Assembly: GCF_000177675.1 (NCBI RefSeq)
Contig: NZ_ADGX01000058.1
Coordinates: 1 to 49,232 of the forward strand
DNA: 49,232 nt
Reading direction: 5' to 3'
Source: Parafrankia sp. EUN1f
GTDB taxonomy: Bacteria; Actinomycetota; Actinomycetes; Frankiales; Frankiaceae
Below, piece by piece: positions 40,345 to 48,811 of the stretch (positions are counted from its first letter, which is position 1; every line of letters starts with the position of its first letter). The notes beneath the pieces are model-generated. The model was not told the origin of the DNA and searched no databases. It was given only the letters and a program-made list of their open reading frames with translations. The translations under genes and the position numbers were made by a program.

Positions 40345-40921
40345 TGCATCACCTTTCTCGATTTCGCTTAACTTCAACAATGCCTACTTTTGCGGCTGTC
40401 GTCATGGTGAGGTTCGCCGCGTTACGCTAAGTGTTTGCCAGAATACAGCCCGCCGAATGGTGTGTTCGCTGTAACAGGACGGGCTGTTCGGTGCCCGTCG
40501 GTCGGGTGACCCGTGCTACGTTGCCCGGCCGGTCCGTTGGTGCCACTGTGCCGACCGGCAGGTGTAATCCTGCCGATCGGCAGGTGCAAACGGGCGCACC
40601 GGCCACCGGCCTCGCGGGCCCCTGACCCGCGCAATCGCCCGGCGCCGCAGCGGCGGACCGGCCGGCGGCCAGCCGAACAGCCATGTTTTCTTGGGTTTTC
40701 ATGTTCATTCTATGAAGAATTTCTCAGTTGCTGTGACACGTGGTCGCCGTCCTGATTACGACACTTCCTCCGGTCGTCCGGGGATCACCGGAGCGAAACA
40801 TTCCATGACGCCCGGCTGGTCCGGCGGTCGCCCAAGGTGTTGTCCTGATCGTGTCTCCCTCCTCCTTCGGTGTGGGCAGGATCATGGCCGTGAGCTGGGC
40901 TTAGGCGCCCGTGAACGGGCG
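40345..40921. promoter_or_regulatory. 577-bp upstream region with phased palindromes
   Basis: No gene. TGCCGAyCGGCAGGTG occurs at 40549-40564 and 40571-40586, 22 bp apart; the second copy lies within the perfect 16-bp palindrome CCTGCCGATCGGCAGG (40569-40584). An 8-bp inverted repeat, ACAGCCCG (40445-40452) / CGGGCTGT (40480-40487), lies closer to the small gene. The rest is the area downstream of the glutamate decarboxylase gene. Confidence 0.6.
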
Positions 40922-42313
40922 CTAGTGATGGAACGAAGCCTGGTCTGCGGCGGACCACGCCGGCCGGGAGGCCTGGCCGCTCAGCCGGCCGACCACCCGC
41001 TGAAGGTCGTCGACCAGCAGATGCGCCAGCTCGCGGCTGAAGTCCGCGCGGATCACGATCCGCAGCACGGCCAGATCCGTCAGATCGGCGGGGAACCGGT
41101 AGGCGGGCACCAGCCAGCCCCGGGTCCGCAACGCCTCGGACACGTCGAAGACGCTGAAGTCCGTGCCAGCCCTCGTCGTGAAGGCGAACGCGGGGATGCC
41201 GGAGCCGTCCGAGACAAGCTCGAACGGCCCCAGCTTGGCGACCTCGTCCGCAAGCCATCGCGCATTGTCACGGCACGTGCGGGCGGTGAGCTGATAGCCG
41301 GCGTGGCCGAGTCGCAACATCGAGTAGTACTGCGCTACCACCTGTGACCCTGGTCGGGAGAAGTTCAGGGCGAACGTCGGCATCGTGCCGCCGAGATAGT
41401 CGACGTCGAACACCAGTTCGTCCGGAAGGTGCTCGGTGTCGCGCCACACAACCCAGCCGACGCTCGGATACACGAGCCCGTACTTGTGGCCTGAGGTGTT
41501 GATGGAGACGACGCGCCGCAGCCGGAAGTCCCAGTGCAGGTCCGGGTCGCAGAACGGCGCGATGAACCCGCCGGAGGCGGCATCGACGTGCACCGGGACG
41601 TCCGGGCCGCCGGTCTCGGCCAGCTGGTCCAGCGCCCGGGCGATCTGCTCCACGGGCTCGTAGGTCCCGTCGAAGGTCGAGCCGAGGACGGCCACCACCC
41701 CGATCGTGTTCTCGTCGCAGCGGGCGACCGCCTCGTCCGGCGTCAGATGGGTGCGCCCGGGAGCGAGTGGGACCAGCCGGGGCTCGACGTCCCAGTAGCG
41801 GGCGAACTTCTCCCAGCAGACCTGCACGTTCGCGCCCATGACGATGTTCGGCGCCGGAGCGTCGCGCGGGTCCCGGGCGCCACGCCACCGGCGCAGCATG
41901 GCGAGCCCGGCCAGCATGCAGGCTTCGGACGAACCCGTGGTCGAACAGCCGATCGTGTCGGCGGCGTCCGGGGCGTGCCACAGCCTGGCCAGGATGTTCA
42001 CGCAGCGTGCCTCCAGCTCGGCCGTCTGCGGGTACTCATCCTTGTCGATCATGTTCTTGGCCGCGCATTCCGCCATCAACCGGTCCGCGTGCTCGTCCAT
42101 CCAGGTGGTGACGAAGGTCGCGAGGTTGAGGCGGGCGTTCCCGTCGAGCATCAGCTCGTCGCGCACGACCTGGTAGGCCGTCGCCGCCGGCATCGACGAG
42201 CGGGGCAGCCGGAACCGGGGAACCGTGGTGTCGGCGTCCGGGACCGCCAGGTGTGGGCGTATCGCGACGGTCTGGTCACCGTGTTCGCCCTTCGCCCGAC
42301 CATGCAGGGCCAT
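40922..42313 (-). CDS. gadB: Glutamate decarboxylase (PLP-dependent, group II)
   Basis: 463 aa, ATG 42313 with GGAGGG 8 nt upstream. PLP enzyme of the glutamate decarboxylase type: NLATFVTTWMDEHADRLM near the start, GCSTTGSSEACMLAGLAML (cofactor phosphate), VHVDAASGGFIAPF (Asp of the pyridine N), and SINTSGHKYG with Schiff-base Lys277. It converts glutamate to GABA, consuming a proton; in other bacteria this aids acid resistance. The C-terminal region (after 430) is the short tail that can close the active site at neutral pH. No GABA antiporter is next to it. Confidence 0.95.
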   Translation of the reverse strand: MALHGRAKGEHGDQTVAIRPHLAVPDADTTVPRFRLPRSSMPAATAYQVVRDELMLDGNARLNLATFVTTWMDEHADRLMAECAAKNMIDKDEYPQTAELEARCVNILARLWHAPDAADTIGCSTTGSSEACMLAGLAMLRRWRGARDPRDAPAPNIVMGANVQVCWEKFARYWDVEPRLVPLAPGRTHLTPDEAVARCDENTIGVVAVLGSTFDGTYEPVEQIARALDQLAETGGPDVPVHVDAASGGFIAPFCDPDLHWDFRLRRVVSINTSGHKYGLVYPSVGWVVWRDTEHLPDELVFDVDYLGGTMPTFALNFSRPGSQVVAQYYSMLRLGHAGYQLTARTCRDNARWLADEVAKLGPFELVSDGSGIPAFAFTTRAGTDFSVFDVSEALRTRGWLVPAYRFPADLTDLAVLRIVIRADFSRELAHLLVDDLQRVVGRLSGQASRPAWSAADQASFHH

Positions 42314-42420
42314 TGGACGTCCCTCCCTCCCGCCGCCACCGGTGTCGCCAAGAGTCTGCGACCCAGCAATCGATTACGCCAGGTGACGTACCGAGCGGGG
42401 AGGGTGGTAGTCGTGGGCCC

Positions 42421-43593
42421 TCAGCGGGCGTCGGCCAGCGGGATGTCCGCTTGGGCACCGGTCTGGCCGCTCTGGCCGCCCGGGCCGCTCTGGCCGGTCG
42501 AGGCAGGCAGACCGGTCGACGCGGTCGAGCGGCTCCGAGGCTGCGGTGGGGCCGTTGCCAGCCGCTCGACCAGCAGCAGCGCCAGATCGTCGTGCAGGTT
42601 GCCACCGACATGGCTGGTGAGCGCGGCGGTGAGCTGATCGAGGGCGGCGCCCGGCGACACCTCCCGGAGCAGGTCGACGTGCCGGTCCAGCGGGAAGAAG
42701 GCGCGGTTGCCGTCACGCGCCTCGATCAGGCCGTCGGTGAACAGCAGCAGCCGGTCACCGATCTCCCAGTCCGTGACCGTCGTGGCGAACTGCTCACCGA
42801 GCCCGAGCGGCGGGCCGGACGGACAGGTCAGCGTGGTCGTGGTCGTGGTGCCGACGAGCAAGGGCGGATGATGACCCGCCGAGCACAGGCTGAGCTGGCC
42901 GTCCGGATGGATGTCGACCAGCAGTGCGGTCACGAAGTCCTCCGGATCCGCCTCGCGGCTCACCGACCGTGCGCAGGCGGCCGCGACCTGCCCCTGGTCG
43001 AGCCAGGTGACCGCGGCCTCGCGGAAGGCGCCGAGCACCACTGCCGCGAGCCGGACGGCGGGCAGCCCCTTGCCCCGCACGTCGCCGATGATGAGGCGGA
43101 TCGTGTGCGGCGTCGCCACGACTTCGTAGAGGTCGCCGCCGACCGACGCCTCCTTGGACGCCGAGAGGTACCGGGCGGCGAAGCCGGCACCGTGCAGCGT
43201 CTTCGGCACGTCCGGCAACAGGGCCCGTTGAGCGACCTCCGCGACCGCCCGGACCTGCCGCAGCTCGGAGCTCCGGCGGATCCGGTGGGCCGAGACGTAC
43301 ACCGCGACGGCCACCTGGGTGGCGACCAGCACACACGCGGCGATGTGCTGGCCGCTGCCGAAGCGGTGGTCCCACACCCCGGAGACCACCGCCACGACCT
43401 CGCAGCACAGACCCAGACCCAGCGTCACCAGGGGTGGACAGGTCACGGCCGCGACCAGCGCGCCGATACCGAAATAACCGGTCGTGGACAGATCCGTGGC
43501 CGCGCCGACGGCGATCCCGGCGGCGAGGACCAGCAGGGCGGCGGTGAGCGGGTCGGTGTGGGCCCTGACCCGGTGAACCACGCTGGTGAGCAT
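42421..43593 (-). CDS. Membrane-bound SpoIIE-type PP2C serine phosphatase
   Basis: 390 aa. Residues 1-105 contain three to four hydrophobic helices; the phosphatase domain follows: LPDVPKTLHGAGFAARYLSA, EASVGGDLYEVV (metal Asp), IIGDVRGKGLPAVRLAA, LLLFTDGLIEARD and HDDLALLLVERL. The type regulates anti-anti-sigma factors by removing phosphate from Ser, so it may control a stress sigma factor. No cytoplasmic GAF/PAS sensor is present; signal input would be through the membrane part. The C terminus is a disordered Gly/Gln/Ser tail with GQSGPGGQSGQTG. The ribosome-binding site is weak. Confidence 0.92.
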   Translation of the reverse strand: MLTSVVHRVRAHTDPLTAALLVLAAGIAVGAATDLSTTGYFGIGALVAAVTCPPLVTLGLGLCCEVVAVVSGVWDHRFGSGQHIAACVLVATQVAVAVYVSAHRIRRSSELRQVRAVAEVAQRALLPDVPKTLHGAGFAARYLSASKEASVGGDLYEVVATPHTIRLIIGDVRGKGLPAVRLAAVVLGAFREAAVTWLDQGQVAAACARSVSREADPEDFVTALLVDIHPDGQLSLCSAGHHPPLLVGTTTTTTLTCPSGPPLGLGEQFATTVTDWEIGDRLLLFTDGLIEARDGNRAFFPLDRHVDLLREVSPGAALDQLTAALTSHVGGNLHDDLALLLVERLATAPPQPRSRSTASTGLPASTGQSGPGGQSGQTGAQADIPLADAR

Positions 43594-43650
43594 GCGCCAT
43601 TGTCCCGGGCGGACGATGCCTGTCAGCCGGAGACCTTCATTTTCGCCTGT

Positions 43651-43731
43651 GATCGGAGGTTCGCCGGCGATCGGAGGTTCGCCGGAGTCGGATGTGCCGG
43701 AATCGGATGCGCCGGAATCGGGTTCGCCAAC
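43651..43731. repeat. 18/15-bp tandem array just after the amidase stop codon
   Basis: Two 18-bp units (GATCGGAGGTTCGCCGGm) then three 15-bp units (rTCGGATGyGCCGGA type) run from 43651 to 43731, ending 2 bp from the amidase stop at 43733. All unit lengths are multiples of three, and on the minus strand another frame reads a Pro-Ala-His-Pro-type peptide repeat, so it could be an old C-terminal extension cut off by the present stop. Confidence 0.8.
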
Positions 43732-43732
43732 G

Positions 43733-45187
43733 TCAGGCGGGTGCCGAGGTCTCCAGCCGCCCCGGCCGGCGGGTGTACCACCGTTCGACGTCCTCCAGCT
43801 CCGCGGCCAGGGAGATCAGCGGGCCCTCGCCACCAGCCGGCCCCATCAGCTGCGCACCGACCGGCAGGCCGGCCGCGGTCAGCCCCGCCGGGACGTTGAT
43901 CGCCGGCCAGCCGAGGACGTTCCACGGCCAGGTGTACGGAGCCGCCGCGATGATGGCCTGATCGGTCTCCCAGCTCGTCGGGCGGTTGAGCTCGCCGACC
44001 CGAGGTGGCGGCACCGCGGTCGTCGGTGCCAGCAGGACGTCCACCTGGCGGAAGACACGGCCGATGTACGCCCGGGCCGGAGCCTCGGCCGCCCTGGTCA
44101 GACCGAGCAGCGGCCGCAGCGCGCGCCCGTTGCGCGCGTTCGTCAGCGTCCTCGGGTCGAGCAGGCCGGGATCCGGAACCCGGCGGGACCAGTCCCGGAT
44201 GCCGTCCATCGACCGGGGGAGGAAGAGGAGACCGAGCAGCCCGTACGGCGGATCGAGCGGCACCACCTCGTGCCCGAGCCGGGCGAGCACCTCGGCGAGA
44301 CGTTCCACCGCGGAGCGGACAGCGGGATCAAGCGTGGCCGGCATCCCGCTGTACGGAATCCGCAACGACAGCCCGATCCGCAGCCGTGGCGGCGGGCGTT
44401 CGGCCGACCGCACGAACGACTCCATCGGTGGGGCGGCCCGGTCCCGGTCCACGGGGAGGCTGCCGGCCAGCAGATCCAGCAGCAGGGCGCCGTCGGCGAC
44501 GGTGCGGGTCAGCGGGCCGAAGGTGGTCAACCCGTTGAACTGCTCGGTCACCGGTGCGCTGGAGATCCGTCCGCGCTGGGGCTTGATGCCGACGAGGTGG
44601 GTCCAGGCGGCGGGGATGCGGACCGAGCCGGCCCCATCCGAGCCGATCGCGGCGGGCACCAGCCCGGCGGCGACCGCCGCGGCCGCGCCGCCCGAGGACC
44701 CACCGGGCGAGTAGTCGAGGTTCCAGGGGTTGCGGGTGCTGCCGAACGCGGGCCCCTCGGTGAACGGCCACTGCCCGAACTCGGGGGTGTTCGTCTTCCC
44801 CACGATGATCGCTCCGCTGGCGCGCAGCCGGTGGACCATCTCGCAGTCCTCGGTCGCGGGCGGAAAGTCACCGGCGGCGCCGAACGCGGTCGGAAGCCCG
44901 GCGATGTCGGTGTCGTCCTTGATGGCGATCGGAACGCCCAGCAGCGGCAGCCGCTCGCCGGCGTCGAGCCGCCGGTCCGCCTGCGCGGCCTCTCGCAGCG
45001 CCCCGTCCGCGCGCAGGACCCGGAAGGAGTTGAGGGTGGAGGCCGTCGCCTGGATGCGTTCCAGGCTGGCCGCTACGAGCTCCTGCGAGCTCATCATCCC
45101 GGCCGCGAGCTGCGCGGCGAGTTCCCGCAGGCCGTAGAGGCCGTCGGGTTGGCCATCGTCAGCCCACACAGCAGCGGTATCCGACAT
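43733..45187 (-). CDS. Amidase signature family hydrolase
   Basis: 484 aa from ATG 45187, 5 nt after AAGGAGG. Ser-Ser-Lys catalytic set: Lys90 in VPIAIKDD, Ser164/165 in SPGGSSGGAAAA and the nucleophile Ser188 in GSDGAGSVRIPAA. It hydrolyses a carboxamide (small amide, nitrile-derived amide, lactam or peptide-like); the C-terminal INVPAGLTAAGLPVGAQL closes the pocket. Length matches the family (460-500). Downstream, 139 bp separate it from the phosphatase gene, filled by a tandem array. Substrate unknown. Confidence 0.94.
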   Translation of the reverse strand: MSDTAAVWADDGQPDGLYGLRELAAQLAAGMMSSQELVAASLERIQATASTLNSFRVLRADGALREAAQADRRLDAGERLPLLGVPIAIKDDTDIAGLPTAFGAAGDFPPATEDCEMVHRLRASGAIIVGKTNTPEFGQWPFTEGPAFGSTRNPWNLDYSPGGSSGGAAAAVAAGLVPAAIGSDGAGSVRIPAAWTHLVGIKPQRGRISSAPVTEQFNGLTTFGPLTRTVADGALLLDLLAGSLPVDRDRAAPPMESFVRSAERPPPRLRIGLSLRIPYSGMPATLDPAVRSAVERLAEVLARLGHEVVPLDPPYGLLGLLFLPRSMDGIRDWSRRVPDPGLLDPRTLTNARNGRALRPLLGLTRAAEAPARAYIGRVFRQVDVLLAPTTAVPPPRVGELNRPTSWETDQAIIAAAPYTWPWNVLGWPAINVPAGLTAAGLPVGAQLMGPAGGEGPLISLAAELEDVERWYTRRPGRLETSAPA

Positions 45188-45602
45188 CAGGCACCTCCTT
45201 GGCGCGACAGGCGCGGCGGGAGCCGTGAAGGGAACGCTAGACGACTCCGCCCGGCCGCTGCGCTCCGTTGCCGGACATGGGACGTACGAGCCAGCGCGCG
45301 GCGTCCGACCGATCCGGCCGATCCGGCCGAACACGAGCGTGCCGGAGCTCTACGAAGCGCGAGCGTGCGGGAACTCCGACGGAGCGCGAGCCTGTCGGAA
45401 CCCCGACGGGCCGGGATGCGGGTCCAGGGGGGGTGGGGTGAAACGGACCTGGCGTGAGGTTCCGCCGCTGTCCCTTGAAACGGTGGGTTATCCGAAAATT
45501 CCATGGGTAGTCGGGAAGGGAGGGCAGCGCGTGCGGGCAACCGGGGAGTCCCCGCCAGCTCACCGTGCGCGAGAAGCGTGATCGACCGAGGAGGAGCGCG
45601 AG
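45188..45602. repeat. Divergent region with three 26-27 bp tandem repeats
   Basis: 415 bp without a gene. GATCCGGCC repeats (about 45309-45330) are followed by three imperfect units beginning CGAGCsTGyCGG (45334-45359, 45360-45386, 45387-45412). The right end holds the promoter of the 179-aa gene; nothing else is recognised. Confidence 0.6.
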
Positions 45603-46142
45603 ATGAATGAGGGTCCCAATACCGGAGGAAGCGCGGGATCGGGTACTGGCGGTGCCGTTTCCGTGGAAGCGGGTGGGCGCTCCGCGGACGCGGCCGAACA
45701 TCCCCTGGAGGCCACCGCGACGGACAGCGGTGTGAGCGCCGCCGACATTCGCCGGAAGTTCAACGACATGACCACCGGTCTCGTCCCGCATGTGGTTTCG
45801 GCTACAGAGAAGACGCGGGATGTCGCGGAGCGGGCGGCGGGTGCGGTCCGGGAGAAGGTGGCCCAGAACCCGACGGTCGCGACCGCGACGGAGCGGACGG
45901 TCGAGGCGAAGGACAAGGCTCTCAGCACTGTGCGGGACCAGCTCGACCAGCATCCGCAGGCGGTGGCAGCTGTCGAGCGAACCGCCGTGACCAGTGGAAA
46001 GGCCGCTCGAAGCGTGGGCGAGCAGGCGCGGCGCCGTCCTCGCGCCGCCGGCGGGGCGGCCTTCGGCGTGGCGGTGCTGCTGATCCTCCGGCGGACCGTG
46101 CACCGCCGGGGGGCGACACGGTCCGCCCGCTCCGGCGACTGA
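45603..46142 (+). CDS. Small amphipathic coiled-coil protein with C-terminal membrane helix
   Basis: 179 aa from ATG 45603 with GAGGAG upstream. It resembles DUF3618-like proteins but is not assigned firmly. Residues 1-45 are Gly/Ser/Ala-rich and disordered; 48-130 are a long amphipathic helix (SAADIRRKFNDMTTGLVPHV, SATEKTRDVAERAAGAVREK), with an 'AxNPTVATATERTVEAKDKA' type periodicity recalling apolipoprotein or plasma-membrane stress proteins. Near the end GGAAFGVAVLLILRR is one membrane helix followed by basic residues. Next to a GlsB/YeaQ-type stress protein, which supports an envelope-stress role; that is inference. Confidence 0.65.
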   Translation: MNEGPNTGGSAGSGTGGAVSVEAGGRSADAAEHPLEATATDSGVSAADIRRKFNDMTTGLVPHVVSATEKTRDVAERAAGAVREKVAQNPTVATATERTVEAKDKALSTVRDQLDQHPQAVAAVERTAVTSGKAARSVGEQARRRPRAAGGAAFGVAVLLILRRTVHRRGATRSARSGD

Positions 46143-46304
46143 CCTCGCCCGATCACCTGTCGCTTTGTCCGGGGCCCGCGGAAACCGGTAAATCTGCCAG
46201 ATCGTGAATTTTCAAGATAAATATGTTTGTGTCGGAACCGCCCGGGAACAATGATCTCAGTCGAACTTCGAAGGAAAAACATCTCGGTAAGGGAGAGCTC
46301 GCTG

Positions 46305-46610
46305 ATGGTCACCTTTCTCGTCGTCATGGTCCTGCTCGGTCTTGTCGCCGGCGCGGTTGCCCGCCTGGTTCTCCCGGGCCGGGACCCGATCGGAATTCTC
46401 GGCACGATTGGCGTCGGAATCGTCGGTTCCTTCGTCGGCGGCTTTCTCGGCTATGTTCTCTTCGGTAAGGATCTCGGCGAGGGCGCCCTCCAGCCGTCGG
46501 GCGTCATCGGCTCGATCATCGGAGCCATCATCGTGCTCGCCCTGTGGCGTTCCTTCAGTGGCCGTGGTGTCTCCCGGGCCCCGCACAGCCGCCGGTACGC
46601 CCGCCGGTAG
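46305..46610 (+). CDS. GlsB/YeaQ/YmgE-family stress-response membrane protein
   Basis: 101 aa from ATG 46305, 8 nt after GGGAGAG. Three hydrophobic helices with the family pattern: LVVMVLLGLVAGAVARLVLP, a GRDPIGILGTIGVGIVGSFV glycine-rich second helix, then GVIGSIIGAIIVLALWR. Members are 80-110 aa and are induced by general stress; biochemical role unknown. The basic C terminus (RAPHSRRYARR) probably faces the cytoplasm. It ends 52 bp before a strong terminator. Confidence 0.9.
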   Translation: MVTFLVVMVLLGLVAGAVARLVLPGRDPIGILGTIGVGIVGSFVGGFLGYVLFGKDLGEGALQPSGVIGSIIGAIIVLALWRSFSGRGVSRAPHSRRYARR

Positions 46611-47119
46611 GTAGGAGCTGGCGCCCGCCTCGCGCCGCAGCGGGGCGGAGCGCCCGGAACGAGAGACTCCGCAAGGGCCGGATCCGGCTCTTGCGGAGTC
46701 TCTTTTTGCCGGCTACCTTGGGCGAAGATCGTCTTATCGTGATGTTGATGTGGCGGCACCCAGACATTTGTCGAGATGTGCGTTTTGTTGCTTCTCAGCA
46801 GTCACTGTTCGGGTCCAGGTGGAATTGTGTCGGCTTCGAGTCATCCGTTTTACGGATAATGTGCAACCGCTGATGCATCCTGTCTGTATGCACCCGCACC
46901 ACGAGCCTTCACGCACGCCGCCGCCGGTCGACGGTGGTGAGCGCGGTACTGTTTGGAGCACGGCCTGGCGCCTGGGCGTGGCGCGCCGATTGCCGGAAAG
47001 CCGAGGGTGCCGTGGGTGTGCCGAGCGGTGGGTGAGCCGTTCCGGCAAGGCGGGTTCGCGTGGGTGTCGTCCATGGGCCGGTATGTCGAGATGGCAGGGA
47101 AGGCCGGGAGGGACGAGCC
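46611..47119. other. Intergenic region between stress protein and acetyltransferase
   Basis: 509 bp. Apart from the terminator at 46662-46708 I see no gene. The stretch 46735-46870 is less GC-rich than the rest and probably contains the acetyltransferase promoter. Confidence 0.5.
46662..46708 (+). terminator. Intrinsic terminator with T-tract
   Basis: AGAGACTCCGCAAG (46662-46675) pairs perfectly with 46690-46703; the stem continues through gGCCG/CGGCt to a GATC loop, and TTTT follows. This is the clearest classical terminator in the window, after the GlsB/YeaQ-type gene. Confidence 0.92.
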
Positions 47120-47626
47120 GTGGACGCGGTCATGGTGAGGTCGGTCAGGGCGGAGGACCTCTCCGGTCTCGAGCAGATCGACCAGAAGATCTTCGGTCAT
47201 CTCGCCTATCCCTACTTCGTCCTCCGGCAGTACTTCGATGTCCACCAGAGCGAGATCCTGGTGGCCGAGTGCGAGGACAGGCTGATCGGCTATTCCATCG
47301 CGGTGCGGTCCGGTGCGGACTCCCAGCGCGATCTAGCTCACTTCCTCGCACTCGGGGTGGACATCGCGCAACGTGGGCAGGGGCATGGGCGCACGCTGGC
47401 GGTGGAGACGCTGCGGAGCCTGGACCGACGCGGGGTGAAACGGGTGCGCCTGGCCGTCGAGCCCAGCAACAAACCCGCGATCACTCTTTACGAATCACTG
47501 GGATTCGTGCGGCTCAGGCGCGAGCAGGAGTATTACGGCCCGAACGAGCCGCGGTTTCTGTACGAGCTGATGCTCGCCGCGGCCGTGTATTCGAGAGATC
47601 GCTCGTCGAGCGCGGTTCCGCGCTGA
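47120..47626 (+). CDS. GNAT-family N-acetyltransferase (RimI-like)
   Basis: 168 aa from GTG 47120, chosen for the GGGAGGG box 6-7 nt upstream. GNAT fold: VRSVRAEDLSGLEQIDQKIF start, LVAECEDRLIGYSIAV (strand 4), the acetyl-CoA loop DIAQRGQGHGRTLAVETL (motif A, RGQGHG), and VEPSNKPAITLYESLGFVRL (motif B), which is close to RimI-type protein N-terminal acetyltransferases. The substrate is more likely a protein amino group than an antibiotic. A 15-bp tandem array starts at the stop codon. Confidence 0.88.
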   Translation: MDAVMVRSVRAEDLSGLEQIDQKIFGHLAYPYFVLRQYFDVHQSEILVAECEDRLIGYSIAVRSGADSQRDLAHFLALGVDIAQRGQGHGRTLAVETLRSLDRRGVKRVRLAVEPSNKPAITLYESLGFVRLRREQEYYGPNEPRFLYELMLAAAVYSRDRSSSAVPR

Positions 47627-47684
47627 CCTGGTCTGGTCCGACCTGCTCTGCTCTGACCTGCTCTGCTCTGACCTGCTCTGATCT
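47625..47684. repeat. Four 15-bp tandem units starting at the acetyltransferase stop codon
   Basis: GACCTGGTCTGGTCC (47625-47639), GACCTGCTCTGCTCT twice (47640-47654, 47655-47669) and GACCTGCTCTGATCT (47670-47684). The first unit overlaps the TGA stop at 47624-47626. Non-coding as read. Confidence 0.88.
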
Positions 47685-47864
47685 CAGAAAGCCATGCTGG
47701 GGCGGGCGGGCTCCTGTGCTGCCGCCCGCCTACCGGGGTGCTGTGTCCGCGAGGGCGCACAGTGTGACCGCGCGCGGCCAGCCCCACGTTTCGTCGTCTG
47801 TAGATGCCGGGCCAGCCGCTGGCCCGTTCCGAAACACTGACGTGCGCATTCCGTGGGAGCCGAT

Positions 47865-48683
47865 GTGGTGGAGCAAGAGCCCAGTGAATCCGGACCGGCC
47901 TGGACGGGGAACTCCAAGGGGCCATGGGACCTGTTCGACCCCAAGGAGTACCACGGGGACAACTACGCGGTCCTTCGCGACGACGACCGGGAGATCATCG
48001 AAGGCGTCCGGGACTTCTTCGTCACCTTCGCCGCGGAAGCGGCCGACGGCCCGACGCTGCGCGGCCTGGACGTCGGTAGCGGCAGCAACCTCTACCCCGC
48101 ACTGACCATGTTGCCCTGGTGCCGGCGGCTGACCCTGGTGGAGTTCTCGGCGAAGAACGTCGAGTGGCTCAGGGACGAGGTCCAGTCCTACGGAAGCTCC
48201 TGGGATCCGTTCTGGGATGTGCTGAGCAAGGAACGCGCATACGCCGATGCCGGCGACCCCCGGCGGGCGCTCGCGGAACGGACCGAAATCCGCCGGGGCA
48301 GCGTCTTCGATCTGCCCCGGGCCCGCTGGGACATCGGGACGATGTTCTTCGTCGCCTGCTCGATCTCCACGCTGAAGTCGGAGTCCGAGCGGGCGGCCCG
48401 GTGTTTCCTGGACGCCCTCGTGCCGGGCGCGCCGTTCGCAATGGCCTACATGGAGAAGTCCAGTGGGTACAGCATCGGGGGGGTCAGTTTCCCGGCGGTG
48501 CCCCTGAGCATGGCTGAGATCGGTGAAAGCATCGAAGGAATCGTCACGGACCTCGAGACGCATCGGATCGAGACCGAGGTGCTGCTACGCGAGGGTTACG
48601 AGGCGATGGTCCTGGTACGCGGCCGGACCAGGCGGGAACCGGTAGGACCCGAGGAGCCGAAGAAAGTCGCCGTCACGCCGTGA
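47865..48683 (+). CDS. SCO2525-like SAM-dependent methyltransferase (NNMT/PNMT/TEMT type)
   Basis: About 272 aa from GTG 47865, 5 nt after GGGAG; GTG 47853 is an alternative. The start PWDLFDPKEYHGDNYAVLRD, SAM motif LRGLDVGSGSNLYPALTMLP, LTLVEFSAKNVEWL and a MFFVACSISTLKSE stretch are the NNMT-like pattern. I recognise it from memory as the actinobacterial SCO2525 family, which lies with SCO2521-SCO2524 genes of unknown purpose. The next gene fits SCO2524, supporting this. Probably methylates a small amine or other nucleophile; the substrate is not known. Confidence 0.8.
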   Translation: MVEQEPSESGPAWTGNSKGPWDLFDPKEYHGDNYAVLRDDDREIIEGVRDFFVTFAAEAADGPTLRGLDVGSGSNLYPALTMLPWCRRLTLVEFSAKNVEWLRDEVQSYGSSWDPFWDVLSKERAYADAGDPRRALAERTEIRRGSVFDLPRARWDIGTMFFVACSISTLKSESERAARCFLDALVPGAPFAMAYMEKSSGYSIGGVSFPAVPLSMAEIGESIEGIVTDLETHRIETEVLLREGYEAMVLVRGRTRREPVGPEEPKKVAVTP

Positions 48684-48811
48684 TGCCACCGAACAGGGCC
48701 CCGGCAGATGCGGGTGCCAGCCGCGCTTCGAGCCAGGAGGGCTCGCTGCCTCGCCGGTGAGGCGGTGCGCATGCGTGCGGCTTCTGAACGTCAGGACAGG
48801 GGGAACAAGCG

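Noticed and set aside
42253-43899. A 548-codon plus-strand frame over the phosphatase
   Set aside because: No domain, Arg/Gln-rich composition; the minus strand has clear PP2C motifs.
45334-45412. CRISPR-like array
   Set aside because: Units are directly adjacent without unique spacers and only three in number; no cas genes are present. The same holds for the arrays at 43651, 47625 and 29689.
43586-45457. A 623-codon plus-strand frame across the amidase gene
   Set aside because: Shadow of the amidase, whose catalytic Ser-Ser-Lys motifs and good ribosome-binding site are on the minus strand.
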